Source: Okapia johnstoni
Taxonomy: Eukaryota; Chordata; Mammalia; Artiodactyla; Giraffidae
Direction of reading: 5' to 3'
NCBI GenBank assembly: GCA_024291935.2
Contig: CM044307.1
Span: 100,259,461-100,323,460, forward strand
Length of the DNA: 64,000 bases
Made by a program: the position numbers and the translations under genes. A model generated the notes under the pieces. It did no database searches. It saw only the letters and a list, made by a program, of their open reading frames with translations, and was not told the origin of the DNA. This document shows, in pieces, positions 35,652 through 47,425 of the stretch; the stretch's first letter is position 1, and every line of letters starts with the position of its first letter.

Positions 35652-36166
35652 CAAATTCATGTGCTAATATCTAATTCCAGTGTGACAGTATGGAGAACTG
35701 GGCCTTTAGGAGGTAATTCAGTCATGAAGGTGGAGCTTTCATGAATGAGATTGTGCTGTGCTTAGTTGCTCAGTCATGTCCAACTCTATCAACCCCATGG
35801 ACTGCAGCCTGCCAAACTCCTCTGTCTATGGAGATTCTCCAGGCAAGAAGACTAGAGTAGGTTGCCATGCCCTCCTCCAGGAGATCTTCCCAACCCAGGA
35901 ATCAAACCCAGGTCTCCCACATTGCAGGAAGAGTCTTCACTGACTGAGCCTTAGTGCCCTTATAAAAGAGATCCAAGAGATCTCCCTTGGTCTTTCTGCT
36001 AAGTGAGAATACAATGAAAAGATAGCTGTTTGTAAGCCAGGAATTGGGCTCTAACCACACACAGAATCTGCTGGTCCCTTGATCTTGCTTCCAGAACTGT
36101 GACAAATTTCTGTGGTTTATAAGTAACCTAGTCTATGATAGTTTTGTTATAGCAAACTGAATGGAC
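35652..36166 (+). mobile_element. MaLR-type LTR, split by Bov-tA and BovB
   Basis: Ancient LTR with AATTCCAGTGTGACAGTATG, AGGAGGTAATTCAGTCATGA, GTGGAGCTTTCATGAATGAG, then (after a Bov-tA) TTAGTGCCCTTATAAAAGAG, CTGCTGGTCCCTTGATCTTG and TTTTGTTATAGCAAACTGAA. The last bases (TAATACAG) lie at 38584-38591, beyond a BovB. Subfamily (MST/MLT-like) not certain. Confidence 0.75.
35753..35950 (-). mobile_element. Bov-tA SINE inside an LTR
   Basis: Antisense copy from TGCTTAGTTGCTCAGTCATG to ACTGACTGAGCC. It splits the LTR between ATGAATGAGATT and TTAGTGCCC. Confidence 0.93.
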
Positions 36167-38557
36167 AAAGGAAGTCAGGAAATACCTGGCATAACAGGCA
36201 AATTTGGCCTTGGAGTACAGAATGAATCAGGGCAAAGGCTAATAGAGTTTTGCCAAGAGAACGCACTGGTCATAGCAAACACCCTCTTCCAACAACACAA
36301 GAGAAGACTCTACACATGGACATCACCAGGTGGTCAACACTAAAATCAGACTGATTATATTCTTAGCAGCCAAAGAAGGAGAAGCTCTACACAGTCAGCA
36401 AAAACAAGACCAGGAGCAGACTGTGGCTCAGATCATGAATTCCATATTGCCAAATTCAGACTTAAATTGAAGAAAGTAGGGAAAACCACTAGATCATTCA
36501 GGTATGACCTAAATCAAATCCCTTATGATTATACAGTGAAAATTACAAATAGATTTAAGGGACTAGATCTGATAGACAGAGTGCCTGATGGACTATGGAT
36601 AGAGGTTTGTGACATTGTACAGGAGACAGGGATCAAGACCATCCCCAAGGAAAAGAAATGCAAAAAAGCAAAATGGCTGTCTAAGGAGGCCTTACAAATA
36701 GCTGTGAAAAGAAGAGAAGCAAAAAAGCAAAGGAGAAAAGAAAAGATATTCCCATTTGACTGCAGAGTTCCAAAGAATAGCAAGGAGAGATAAGAAAGCC
36801 TTCCTCAATGTTCACTGCAAAGAAATAGAGGAAAACAACAGAATGGGAAAGACTAGAGATCTCTTCAAGAAAATGAGAGATACCAAGGGAACATTTCATG
36901 CAAAGATGGGCTCCATAGAGGACAGAAATGGCATGGACCTAACAGAAGCAGAAGATATTAAGAAGAGGTGGCAAGAATACACAGAAGAACTACAAAAAAG
37001 ATCTTCACGACCCAGACAATCACGATGGTGTGATCACTCACCTAGAGCCAGACATCCTGGAATGTGAAGTCAAGTGGGCCTTAGAAAGCATAACTACGAA
37101 CAAAGCTAGTGGAGGTGATGGAATTCCAGTTGAGCTATTTCAGATCCTGAAAGATGATGCTATGAAAGTGCTGCACTAAATATGCCAGCAAATCTGGAAA
37201 ACTCAGCAGTGGCCACAGGACTGGAAAAGGTCAGTTTTCATTCCAATCCCAAAGAAAGGCAATCCCAAAGAATGCTCAAACTACTGCACAACTGCACTCA
37301 TCTCACACACTAGTAAAGTAATGCCCCAAATTTTCCAAGCCAGGCTTTAGCAATACGTGAACCGTGAACTTCCAGATGTTCAAGCTGGTTTTAGAAAAGG
37401 CAGAGGAACCAGAAATCAAACTGCCAACATCTGCTGGATCATTGAAAAAGTAAGAGAGTTCCAGAAAAACATCTATTTCTGCTTTATTGACTATGCCAAA
37501 GCCTTTGACTGTGTGGATCACAATAAACTGTGGACAATTCTGAAAGAGATGGGAATACCAGACCATCTGATCTTTCTCTTGAGAAACCTGTATGCAGGTC
37601 AGGAAGCAACAGTTAGAACTGGACATGGAACAACAGACTGGTTCCAAATAGGAAAAGGAGTACGTCAAGGCTGTATATTGTCACCTTGCTTATTGAACTT
37701 ATATGCAGAGAACATCATGAGAGATGCTGGGCTGGAGGAAGCACAAGCTGGAATCAAGATTGCTGGGAGGAATATCAGTAACCTCAGATATGCAGATGAC
37801 ACCACCCTTATGGCAGAAAGCGTAGAAGAACTAAAGAGCCTCTTGATGAAAGTGAGAGACGAGAGTGAAAAAGTTGGCTTAAATCTCAACGTTCAGAAAA
37901 CTAAGATCATGGCTTCTGGTCCCATCACTTCATGGGAAATAGATGGGGAAACAGTGGAAACAGTGACAGACTTTATTTTGGGGGGCTCCAATATCACTGC
38001 AGATGGCGATTGCAGCCATGAAATTAAAAGACGCTTACTCCTTGGAAGGAAGGTTATGACCAACCTAGACAGCATATTAAAAATCAGAGATATTACTTTG
38101 CTAACAAAGATCCATCTAGTCAAAGCTATGGTTTTTCCAGTAGTCATGTATGGATGTGAGAGTTGGACTGTGAAGAAAGCTGAGCACCAAAGAATTGATG
38201 CTTTTGAACTGTTGTGTTGGAGAAGACTTGAGAGTCCCTTGGACTGCAAGGAGATTCAAACAGTCCATCCAAAAGGAGATCAGTCCTGAGTGTTCATTGG
38301 AAGGACTGATGTTGAAGCTGAAACTCCAATACTTTGGCCACCTCATGCGAAGAGTTGACTCATTGGAAAAGACCCTAATACTGGGAAGGATTGGGGATGA
38401 GAGGAGAAGGGGACGACAGAGGATGAGATGGCTGGATGGCATCACCAACTCGATGGACATGAGTTTGGGTAGACTCTGGGAGTTGGTGATGGATAGGGAG
38501 GCCTGGCGTGCTGTGATTCATGGGGTCGCAAAGAGTCGGATACGACTGAGCAACTGA
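36161..38557 (+). pseudogene. BovB endonuclease/reverse transcriptase ORF remnant
   Basis: 36161-36343 is the C-terminal part of the APE-like endonuclease (RRLYTWTSPGGQH, then TAA). Past that stop the GADCGSDHE block (catalytic His region) is readable at about 36415-36445. 36467-37067 spans the inter-domain region in two frames. A CAG-to-TAG change at about 37348 precedes the longest frame, 37357-38289: fingers (RKGRGTRNQ), motif A (CFIDYAKAFDCVDHNKLW), motif B (RQGCILSPCLLNLY) and YADD (RYADDTTLMA), all with catalytic residues in place. A deletion at about 38229 shifts to 38195-38557, the C-terminal domain ([26 protein letters not shown]). At least three breaks and a missing N-terminus make it non-functional. 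Confidence 0.93.
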
Positions 38558-38571
38558 ACTGAACTGATCTG
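36167..38571 (+). mobile_element. BovB LINE, 2.4 kb, in the end of an LTR
   Basis: Starts inside the endonuclease domain and runs to a (CTGAA)n tail. AACTGAATGGAC occurs at 36155-36166 and 38572-38583; part could be tail sequence, but LTR sequence resumes with TAATACAG. One of the two longest BovB copies in the window. Confidence 0.94.
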
Positions 38572-38583
38572 AACTGAATGGAC

Positions 38584-38591
38584 TAATACAG
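38584..38591 (+). mobile_element. 3' terminus of the split MaLR-type LTR
   Basis: TAATACAG completes the LTR end expected after AACTGAATGGAC at 36155-36166. Very short; called only because order and position fit. Confidence 0.55.
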
Positions 38592-40479
38592 GCTATTTGC
38601 CACTTTCCCTCTTAACTTGTCCCCCAAGTTTGAAGACAATCATTTTCCTACTTCTTCATTTTTCATGACTTTTTTTCTTTACAGTGTGTTAAATAGAATT
38701 TGGAAAACTGCTCAAGTATAACCACATGCTTTCTCACATTTCAGTATTAAGCACAACATCAGGTGGAGGATTTTTTTTTTCCCACACTGATGCAGTTATT
38801 CTGGTAAATTAAGATAAGAAATGTGTTAAATCCTTGTGTCTCTATTTATTAAAAATATTCTAAAACAAAATCAGTGCAGCAAGAGTGAATTGGAGGCCCC
38901 TACTCAGGAGCAAGGATTGCTGAAGTTGGAGATGCAGGGCAGAAAATCTCATCCCTTTCCCCCATTTCCAAACTCAGTGGTCATGAAGATTTGTGAGCAC
39001 CAAGCAAGAGGTCTTTGAAGTTTAGCCCACCCCAGAGTGGCATATGTCATTGCTGCTAATGATTGGCTTTTAATGATAATGAATTGTAGTATTAATTATC
39101 AGAAGTCTACTCTCTACAAGTGCTAAGTATCCTTACCTCAAGAAGGGAAAGCAAAGTTAATCGGGCTCACAAGGAGTAGGGGAAAAGGCAACCTTACATA
39201 CAGATTTAGTTAGCAGGGAAAAGGAAGTGGGGAGGAGAAAATGGAGGTGAGGAGTAAAATTGCACCTAATAAAGCTTGAGAATCTAGTATAGGTTTTATG
39301 AAGTAGAAGCATGGTACTATATACACTCTTATCACAAAGAAAAAAGAATTAGTTATCCATTTACCCAGTTTCATAGTGGACTCTTATCCCACATTCTCAA
39401 ATGTATTAGAATAATTGATCGATTCATTTTCAACACCCTTCACTGTACTTTGAAGTACTACAGTGGAGGCTACCTTCGCATACAGTGAATTACCAGTGTT
39501 CTCTGCTCTTTCCCAAGCCTAAAATTAAGATGTGTTTGTTAATATCTTTATCGCTACATTGGCTTTACATATTGTTGCACCCTTATTAGCTTTACAATTT
39601 GCTCAAGTGTTTGTTCTGTTTGGTAACCTTGATCCTCAGGAATCTTCCACCTGATTTCCTTTACACAGCCCTTTAGCATTTTTTTCTCTCTTCATAGAAA
39701 TTCTCATTTCCTGTATACTAACACAGAAAACACATATATTTGATCATAAAACTAAAGGTGTCTATACTATAATTACCTCTCCCCACAAGTTTTCAAACAT
39801 TTCACTTTAATTCTTTTTGTGATTCTAATTTTACTTTTGAAAAGATTTTGTTCTAAACTAAGATTTCTCTCTTTAGTTTCTTTTCTTACATGGCAAAATG
39901 AAAAGACCACTTTAAAAGTTATTCTAAAACTTAGTCTGTGAAGTAGGTGGCAGTCTTAGCAAGGAAATGAGGTTACTGGAAATTGTTTTTACTGAGTGAC
40001 AGCTGTTGTAACTACAAAATCTAGTGTAAGCAATGAGTTTTTTTTTCACCAAGGAATGACTCTGAAATTGTTACCTCTCTGTGTAGAAGCCATGTTTTAA
40101 AAAATACCACCTCCTCATTACTTGGAAACTCAACTATAAATAACCTTTCACTTTGCTATGATTTCTCAAGTAGAACATTGTATTTTTGTGCCGAATTTTA
40201 TAAGCGGAATGTTAAGGAAAATATAGCTGTAAAAATTTATGGTTAAAAAAAGAAAATAATTCTGAAAATGATAATCTTTTGCAATTTTGTTCATTTTTAC
40301 CAAGATTTACACAAACTTTTCTGAGGAATAACACAGGAGAAAACCTCAAACTAGTCTTTCACTGAAAATGCTACTTTATATAATCTATGCAAAAACATAG
40401 TAAAGGATAAATTCTGAAGGCCAGAAGGTATATTATCAGTCAATCTCAAAAGACAAGGGTCCTGTTGAGAGTAGTGGGT
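38592..40479. other. No gene or recognised repeat
   Basis: About 1.9 kb of AT-rich intron with no family I can name and no convincing frame. Confidence 0.45.
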
Positions 40480-40900
40480 ACGATAAACGTTTTATTTTAA
40501 GTATGGAAAGTGAAAATGGAATGCAAATCAGAGATGATTAAAACTTTAGGCCCAGAGAAAGTTGAGAGAATGAGGGAACAATGATAAAAATTGGAAATTT
40601 TGAGTATGTATTTCATAACGGGAAATGGAAATAAGACTACAAAAATAAGTAGAGCCCAGTTATCAATGGCCTGGAATGCCAAGGGACCACTGAAGTACTC
40701 TAAGTAAAGTAACCTGGCCAGAGCTTATGGCATTTCCTCTGGGCTTGTAATTCAGAATGAATTGGGGAAGGAAGAGGCTGAAGAATGGGAATTAACAGGT
40801 GATCCAAGTATTCCAGGCAGGAGGTAATAAGCGCCTGAACTGAACAGTGGAAATAGAAATTCAAAGAAGGAAATCTGTGTAAAAGGGATTGTCCGGTTTT
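40480..40900 (-). mobile_element. L2 LINE remnant (antisense)
   Basis: AAGTAACCTGGCCAGAGCTT, GTGATCCAAGTATTCCAGGC, AGGAGGTAATAAGCGCCTGA and ACTGAACAGTGGAAATAGAA are reverse-complement L2. Confidence 0.6.
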
Positions 40901-41059
40901 CCAATCAGGGACTTATTTTTGTCTCCATTCTTTGGTTCACAATGGTGGTCATTCCATCATCAGTTCTAAACATGTGAATTCTGCACATCCTTTATGATAC
41001 CATCATAATGAGGTCATTCCAATTCTTCTATACTTTCTCCTATTATTTGTCTGCATTTC

Positions 41060-41255
41060 TTTTTTTAACCTTTATCTCTGAAGCAATTATTATGAATTCT
41101 ATCTTTCATCATAGTCACCTCTGTTGACCTCTTCTCAGCTACTGTGAGCTTCTAGAAGATTGAGATGACACTTTAGTTTCTATCACCCTTATCCAGCCCG
41201 GTGACTAGAACGTAAGGGTACAATATAAGGCTGAGTGTATTTGCTAGAGGTGTTA
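41060..41255 (+). mobile_element. L2 LINE 3' end remnant
   Basis: CTACTGTGAGCTTCTAGAAG, GATTGAGATGACACTTTAG and ATCCAGCCCGGTGACTAGAA resemble the L2 3' block (normally CTGTGAGCTCCTTGAGG and following). Confidence 0.55.
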
Positions 41256-42689
41256 CATGGATAAAGTAACAGAATTAGCAACATATACTTGCTAGAACAT
41301 CAAAGAATAACCACAAGGGTTTCACAGGAGAGGTTTTTGTATAATTTAAAATTTTTAAATCCGTCTCTAATTCCAGGTGTCATAAAAGGTAAGGCAAAGT
41401 GAAGTTAATTGAATTTAGTGATTATTTCATCACCTGTGAACCTCCAGAGTATAGTTTTATAGAGAAAATATTGAGACTTCAGGAAAGGTGTTCCAAAGTC
41501 AGAGACTAGCAAGTCTCTTTGCATAGCGATAAACCAAATGCATTCTAATCTCTTCCGTTTACCAGCACTTCTGCTTCACTGTTGTTAAAAAGATATCAAA
41601 AGCTGCAAATTAGCAACTTATGTGGTGCAACTTATTCAGTAGAAATGCTTTTCATATAGTTAGCCTATACAACATTGTTTTAAAACATTGTTAGCATAAC
41701 TAGAACATATTGCTGTGATATATAGGGTATAATGAAAAATAGCACAAACAAAATCAATGATTCACAACTCTTTGCTATGAGGGAAACAATTTGTAAGGCA
41801 TTATTAAGGACACTAGGGATATTATTAATAACATCTCACTAGCAAATGGAAAAAATAAGATCATATATTCCCTTCACACATGGCAGATTGTTTTACAACC
41901 ACCTACACATTGGGAGTTGATCACTCAGTATTGAATGAGTGCCTGGTGTGTGCTTAGTGACTTTTAGAATGCACAGCAACAGCAGTGGGGGAAAGGTACA
42001 GCACAATAGATGCTCAGAGCACACAGGCATAGATGCTCATAAGGCTCACAGCCATATAAGGAAAAAAAGACAGCATCATAGAGTTGGAGGACACTTTCCA
42101 GGGCAGGGGATCAAAAAAAGCACAGGAAATTATAGTAACAACCCTGAGTTTGCACTGAAAGAGCACACAGTAGAAAAGTAGCAAAAACCATCTTGTAGGC
42201 TGAAAAATACTCCTCAAGAAAGTACATTTTGAGTTGGGATCTCAGTAAATTAAAGTCAATAAAGATCTTATTGGTCAAAAAATTAGAAAAAGGTAGTCAG
42301 ACTGGTTGAATCAAGTTTTTAAAGTTCACTGAGGCTGAAGCAAGCCCACTTGACCCAGTTAGTAATCAAAGGACACTTTAATCCCATCCAGGATGCCTCC
42401 CCATTGTAGCAAGTGAATTAGTTACATGAACAGGATTGTGCACAACTAATGTCACCTCTGTGGAAATACTCAGATTTCTCCATTGATGGAGAACAGGAGT
42501 TTAATAGTGAGGGGAGTGAGATGAATAAAGAGTACAGCACAGATTGATTTAAAAGTATGTTATGACAAACAAGGACTCAGTAGAGGGAGTTTAGTTGTGC
42601 AGCTGATGGAGAACCTGCATTGCACCTGACATTCTTGGAGGGGAAAGCATATATTCTGGGGGAAAAAAGTATTTGAAAAAGAATGTGAA
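41256..42689. other. No gene; possibly decayed L2
   Basis: Parts at 41930-42200 and 42490-42680 have the G/A-rich texture of antisense L2, but I cannot align them with confidence. No coding frame of note. Confidence 0.35.
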
Positions 42690-43720
42690 AGCCAGAGACC
42701 TCTCTTGTCTTCTTGCTTAGAAATCATCATAGCAATTCAGATATGAAATATTAAAGGCAAGGAGAAGCATGGTGTTTCTAAAAATGAAGCAGTCTGGAGT
42801 CTCAAAAACACCATCGAGGGGAATTTGGCAGAAGATAGGATGCAAATGGGTGGCAAAAAAAAGATAGAGAAGGCAAAATTAACCCAAGAATAAAACTAGA
42901 AGAATGATGAAATGATGATATGGCTAGCAAAATGCAAAATGCAAAAAAAAAAAAACAAAAAAAACAGCAGCAGTTCAGGTGGGATACAGGCAGGCAAGAC
43001 AGGCTTAATTCTGGGACATTTATGATTTCAGATATGGCTAAACACCCAACACCTTTGGGTCAGAAGTTGAAGTCACTTGGAGATCCTCAACAGATAGCAA
43101 ATCATAGTTGGGAGTTAGGCTTGAAAAGAAGCTAGTTAAGGAGACAGATCAAATATAACCCCAAAACTGACTGTATTTAAAAATATCTGAGAACCTAGCA
43201 AGAATGCATGAAATCTGTTTTCAGAAGTAGAAGATCGTTAGCAAAAAAACTTTCTTCATTTTATGTATATATTTTACATATTGTCCATCCCTCAAGAATG
43301 TCCCCTGGGGCTGGGTGACTTTTCACTTTTCCAGGCTTACAGGTTTTGAAGCATGACCACTAAGCAACGTATCCCTTTTCCTCATGTTTTCCCAAAAGTG
43401 TTCCATCCAAGAGTTGGGAGGGTAAATGGTGACAAGACAAAGTCTTTTAGAGGAGACAGACCCAGGGGAACATATGCAACTATGAGGGACTTGGTCCCCA
43501 GTCAGATAGATGGAGAAAGATCAAGGGTCAATTATTTATGCAAACATCCAGCAAAACATTGAGCACAGTGAAGTGGTGAGTACTTCCAGGGAGAAAGAGG
43601 TAATAGCAGGAGCTCAACCAGAGGGATGATCTCATTCTGTTGAGTGGATCAGCAAGAGAAGGTTGGGTTCCTCACCCTGGAAAAATTGGAGTTTAAGACT
43701 TTTCATCCCAATAGCGATTT
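42690..43720 (-). mobile_element. Probable L2 LINE remnant (antisense)
   Basis: TAGCAATTCAGATATGAAAT, ACATTTATGATTTCAGATAT, TTGGGAGTTAGGCTTG and CAAGAGAAGGTTGGGTTCC resemble blocks of reverse-complement L2. An A-rich tract (CAAAAAAAAAAAAACAAAAA) lies at 42940-42963. Low certainty. Confidence 0.35.
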
Positions 43721-43899
43721 AGAAAAAGAAAACACCATTATAGGAATTAAACTAGAATGTTAAGTAGAATGTTAAGGTTTTGAAGCCCAGACACTGGAAG
43801 TGGATCTCCAAATCAGAATAAGACTAACAGAAAGCTTTAAAGCCCCCAGTCAAGAAACAGGTGGGATTCTGGACTCTCTAATAATAATAATAATAGTTC

Positions 43900-44035
43900 C
43901 TATTAATTTAGTAACAATTAATTGCTTTACTCAAATCATATACTCCTCATATAATCCTATAATACATGTATTATTATTTCCATTATAGAAAGACTAACTT
44001 GCTCAAAATTATACAGCTAGTATGTAGCCAGGAGG
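43900..44035 (-). mobile_element. MIR SINE remnant (antisense)
   Basis: ATTATTTCCATTATAGAAAG, CTTGCTCAAAATTATACAGC and TAGTATGTAGCCAGGA are reverse-complement MIR. An (ATA)n tract at 43880-43896 precedes it. Confidence 0.7.
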
Positions 44036-45854
44036 ATAAAAAAAACCTCGTGTGTGACAAAAAGGTACCACTGTCTGGGCAAAAGGAGGATTCCAGACAA
44101 GAATGAACTTGTCATAACAACAGTCCTCCTAGACGTTCTTCCAGGAAGGAAAAGGCCACCACTGAGTATGTTTGCCTTTCAGGCTGAGTTATCTCCCAGT
44201 TTTGATTAAGCGCATAGCTGCTGTTCTCACATGCCCTTTATCAATTAATAAAACCCCAGTATATAAACATAGTCCTACTACTGCCATCAAGGACGTCTCT
44301 AGAATACTCAAGGTGAAGCTCTCTTATATATATCAACTCCCTTGAGTCATTTAAAAGATTTTAAATTTGAGAGCAATTCTCATGCACAACTGTGATATAT
44401 CTCCGGAGATGTTTTTATTCCTGCAGTATAGGTAGTTTCTAATAAAATATTTATAAATAAAATGTACAAGTCAGTGACTTAGGGTACTAGAGTTTGGGTT
44501 ATTCCATCATAATAGCCCAGAGCTAGAAGAGTCTTCACACATGAAATGGCTGATCAGCATTATTTTGGTGAAACCCAACTCTAATTTGTATCCGTGATGG
44601 GTGAATTTTTTGGTTCTGGGAACTAACAAACACCCACCTCCCATGGCTTCCACATATCTGAGTCCTAAAGTTCAAATGACGTCATCAGAATTTGGTTTGT
44701 CTCTCTCTTTTCAACTTGTAGCGTGAATTTCTTCAGTTTTTACTTCCCTCCTAGGACGGCATTTTCCATGTGGCAGCTGCTCAACAGCTCAGGCTAACAT
44801 TCAGTCAGTGGAGCAAACTCTGCATTAAGTGCCTTTTCCACTCATTCAACAAATACACATGCGGAATGCTTACTATGCAGCAGCATTGCTCTAAGGGGAG
44901 AGACACATCATTGAAGAAGACAGTAGGATCTCTGCCTTTGCGTTGCCTTTTCTAAATCTACTATTTGTCAGAATAGTTCCAGGCCTAACTACTTTAATAC
45001 CATGTATCTAGCCGCACCCCAGTCATCATGCCCTGGGGGAATGGCATGTTCTTATTCAGACCTACAACTTATACCCATGCTTAAAGAAGAGGAGAACAGG
45101 ATAAATAACACTCAAATCACCTTAACAATGGGAAGGAAGAGCTGGGATACTTTTACCAAACAACAAATTAAGCTTAGGAGGAAAAGTTTTCAGTTAAAAT
45201 TCCAAAATCCAAATTCAGGGAGTTTATATGAAGCAATCTCTCCTGAAAACAAGTAGAACTTGCTCAAATAAGAGAAAATGATATTTTGAGTCCAGTTGAA
45301 CTTCCAGAATCACCTGGTCTAGATGCCTCCTCATTTAGTCCATGAACACTAAGAAGAAAATAGTCTTCCAATAGAGTCAATGGGGTATAGACACACTTCC
45401 GTGGATATGAGCTATCTGCGTTCATTGTCTAAGGTTTATTTATATATAGAATTTCAACACCCACCAAGTGAATAGCTCTGGGCTATGGGTCCTTCCTTTT
45501 TACCACAAACGGTGGAAGTTATGTTCAATTTTGTTTCACCCCAGGTGAGGAGAGCTTAAGTTATTAGTGATTGAGGCCTCAGGCTTAGTAATTTATAAAA
45601 TTTATTTTGCTCCTCTGTACCATGGAAGAAAAACTGCCCCCACTCCCACGCTTTGGGAAAATTGATTCAAAATTTGTTTGTCCAATATACTGACTCCAGG
45701 CATCTGGATAGTAACTGATAAAACTTCACTAGGAAATACTTATTTTTTCCAACAATAGTGTTATGGTAGCTGTACTTGTTTATTTTTTCTTAACATGCTA
45801 GATAATTGGCAGATAATAGGTGTGTTTATTTAAAAAGCAAAGTTATTAGATGTT
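44036..45854. other. No gene or recognised repeat
   Basis: About 1.8 kb of intron. Frames at 44770-44955 and 45002-45256 are short, without known domains. Confidence 0.45.
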
Positions 45855-46080
45855 TATGACATGGTAGTTAGGAACGTTGATTTTTACACCTGAACTGCCT
45901 GAGTTAACATCATATCAACATTAAGCTACTAAATGATCTTAAGCAAGAAATTTCTCTGAAAGTTTTTCAGAGAATAATAGTACATTCTAAGATTGTTGTA
46001 CATATTAAAGACATTAACATACATCAAAATTCAGCATAATGGCTGATATATACTAATTGTAAACATTCAGTAATTTTAGG
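45855..46080 (+). mobile_element. MIR SINE remnant
   Basis: GACATGGTAGTTAGGAACGT, CACCTGAACTGCCTGAGTTA, CATTAAGCTACTAAATGATC and AAACATTCAGTAATTTTAGG follow MIR order with heavy divergence. Confidence 0.6.
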
Positions 46081-46179
46081 CATCATCAACCTTTTCATAC
46101 TCAGGTTGCTTTTTCCTGCAAGTAACAGGACTCTCATCTTAAGTTGATATAGGGATCATCAGTACTGCTGGAATATTTC

Positions 46180-46555
46180 TGGTCGTCCCTCCTTAGGGGG
46201 AAGGGACATAACTGCAGTTCTTCACCCTAGTGTAGGTCGAGCTGTGTCCCTCGTTCTGGGAGGTCAGGCTGTGGGTGAAAGTCATGTGTGTCACTTCTGA
46301 GCTAGAACATTTGACTCAGATGTGTGAACATTAAGAACTTTTCCTTCTAGAACCCAAACCAGCAATTTTGGAGATGTACTTGCTCCATCGACCCAGATCT
46401 TTGAGTGACTACAATAAGCAGAAGCCCCTACTGATGCACAAAGACCTCTAACGTGAATGAGAAATAAGCCTTTGTTGTTTTAAGTCCCTGAGTTTTGAAT
46501 TGTTTGTTACTGCTACATAGTTAAACTTATCCTGACTGATATAAGCAACTTAAGC
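46180..46555 (+). mobile_element. LTR remnant, MaLR/ERVL-like
   Basis: CTGGGAGGTCAGGCTGTGGG, GTGTGTCACTTCTGAGC, then a 3' part ATGAGAAATAAGCCTTTGTT, TTTTAAGTCCCTGAG and TATCCTGACTGATATA match the end of an old mammalian LTR with its polyadenylation region. No internal viral sequence. Family uncertain. Confidence 0.6.
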
Positions 46556-46596
46556 AATAAAGCATTTAAGTGTCTCAGATAAAATAAAGTCTTGAG

Positions 46597-46790
46597 GGGC
46601 TTCCCTGGTGGCTCAGACAGTAAAGAATCTGCCTGCAATGCAGGAAACATGGGTTCAATGGCTGGGTCAGGAAGATGGGAATGGCTACCCACTCCAGTAT
46701 TATTGCCTGGAGAATTCTATGGACAGAGGAGCCTGGAGGGCTACAGTCCATGGAGTTGCAAAGAGTTGGAGTTGCAAAGACTGAGCAACT
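46597..46790 (+). mobile_element. Bov-tA SINE
   Basis: GGCTTCCCTGGTGGCTCAGA to GAGTTGCAAAGACTGAGCAA, followed by a T10 run. A block of about 14 bp (GCCCTGGAGAAGG-type) is deleted after GGAAGATGGG, and AGTTGCAAAGAGTTGG is partly repeated. Confidence 0.93.
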
Positions 46791-47026
46791 TTTTTTTTTC
46801 CTTAGGCAGTTCCAGAGCTAGTTTACAGCTGGGAACTCTGAGTTTCCCTTGGCCTTCTCTGCATAATTGAAAGATGGCTATGGCAGCTCCAAACACCATA
46901 CATACAACAGTCCAGTTGGAAGGGGATAGTGGGGAGAAAGGGTCTTTTCCCCCAATGCTGTCTCTTCTATCAGGGAAAATATTTTTCCCAGTAGTCTCCT
47001 GCATATTTCCCTTATATTTCATATAG

Positions 47027-47106
47027 TAGGTTGGCCAAAATGTTTATTTGGGTTTTTCAATAACATCTTAAGAAAAACTCAAATGAACATTTTGGCTAAC
47101 CCAGTA
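47027..47106. mobile_element. Mariner-type MITE with long terminal inverted repeats
   Basis: An 80-bp palindrome. The left arm (TAGGTTGGCCAAAATG...) and right arm (...CATTTTGGCTAACCCAGTA) are inverted copies over about 32 bases with few mismatches, separated by a short TAACATCTTA-centred loop and bounded by TA. It matches non-autonomous mariner elements of ruminants. No transposase. Confidence 0.85.
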
Positions 47107-47224
47107 GTATTGGCAGTACTGGTTATGTCCAACTCTAGCCCAATTAGTTTCCCAAAAAAAGGAATTATAAAAACTGACTTAATTCAATTGTAAATCATCC
47201 CATAAGTCTGGGGAAGGGGCCTAC

Positions 47225-47425
47225 TGTTCTTTCTTTTTATTAGCATACAGTTTATTTACAACGCTGCGTTACTTTCTGCTGTACAACAAAGTGAATCACT
47301 TATACATAAACATATATCCACTCATTTTAAAATTCTTTTCCCATATAAGCCATTACAGAGTATTGAGCAGAGTTCCCTGTGCTATACAGCTCCTATTGGT
47401 TAGTTTATATATATTAGTATATAAG
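47225..47425 (-). mobile_element. L1 3' end, artiodactyl type (antisense)
   Basis: The reverse complement contains GTATAGCACAGGGAACTCTG, AAGTGATTCACTTTGTTGTA and CAGCAGAAAGTAACGC, the same 3' UTR seen at 15400 and 54029. Confidence 0.65.

Noticed and set aside
46430..46500. AATAAG/TTTGTTGTTTT region as a host gene 3' end
   Set aside because: It is the polyadenylation region of an old LTR remnant, with no coding sequence upstream.
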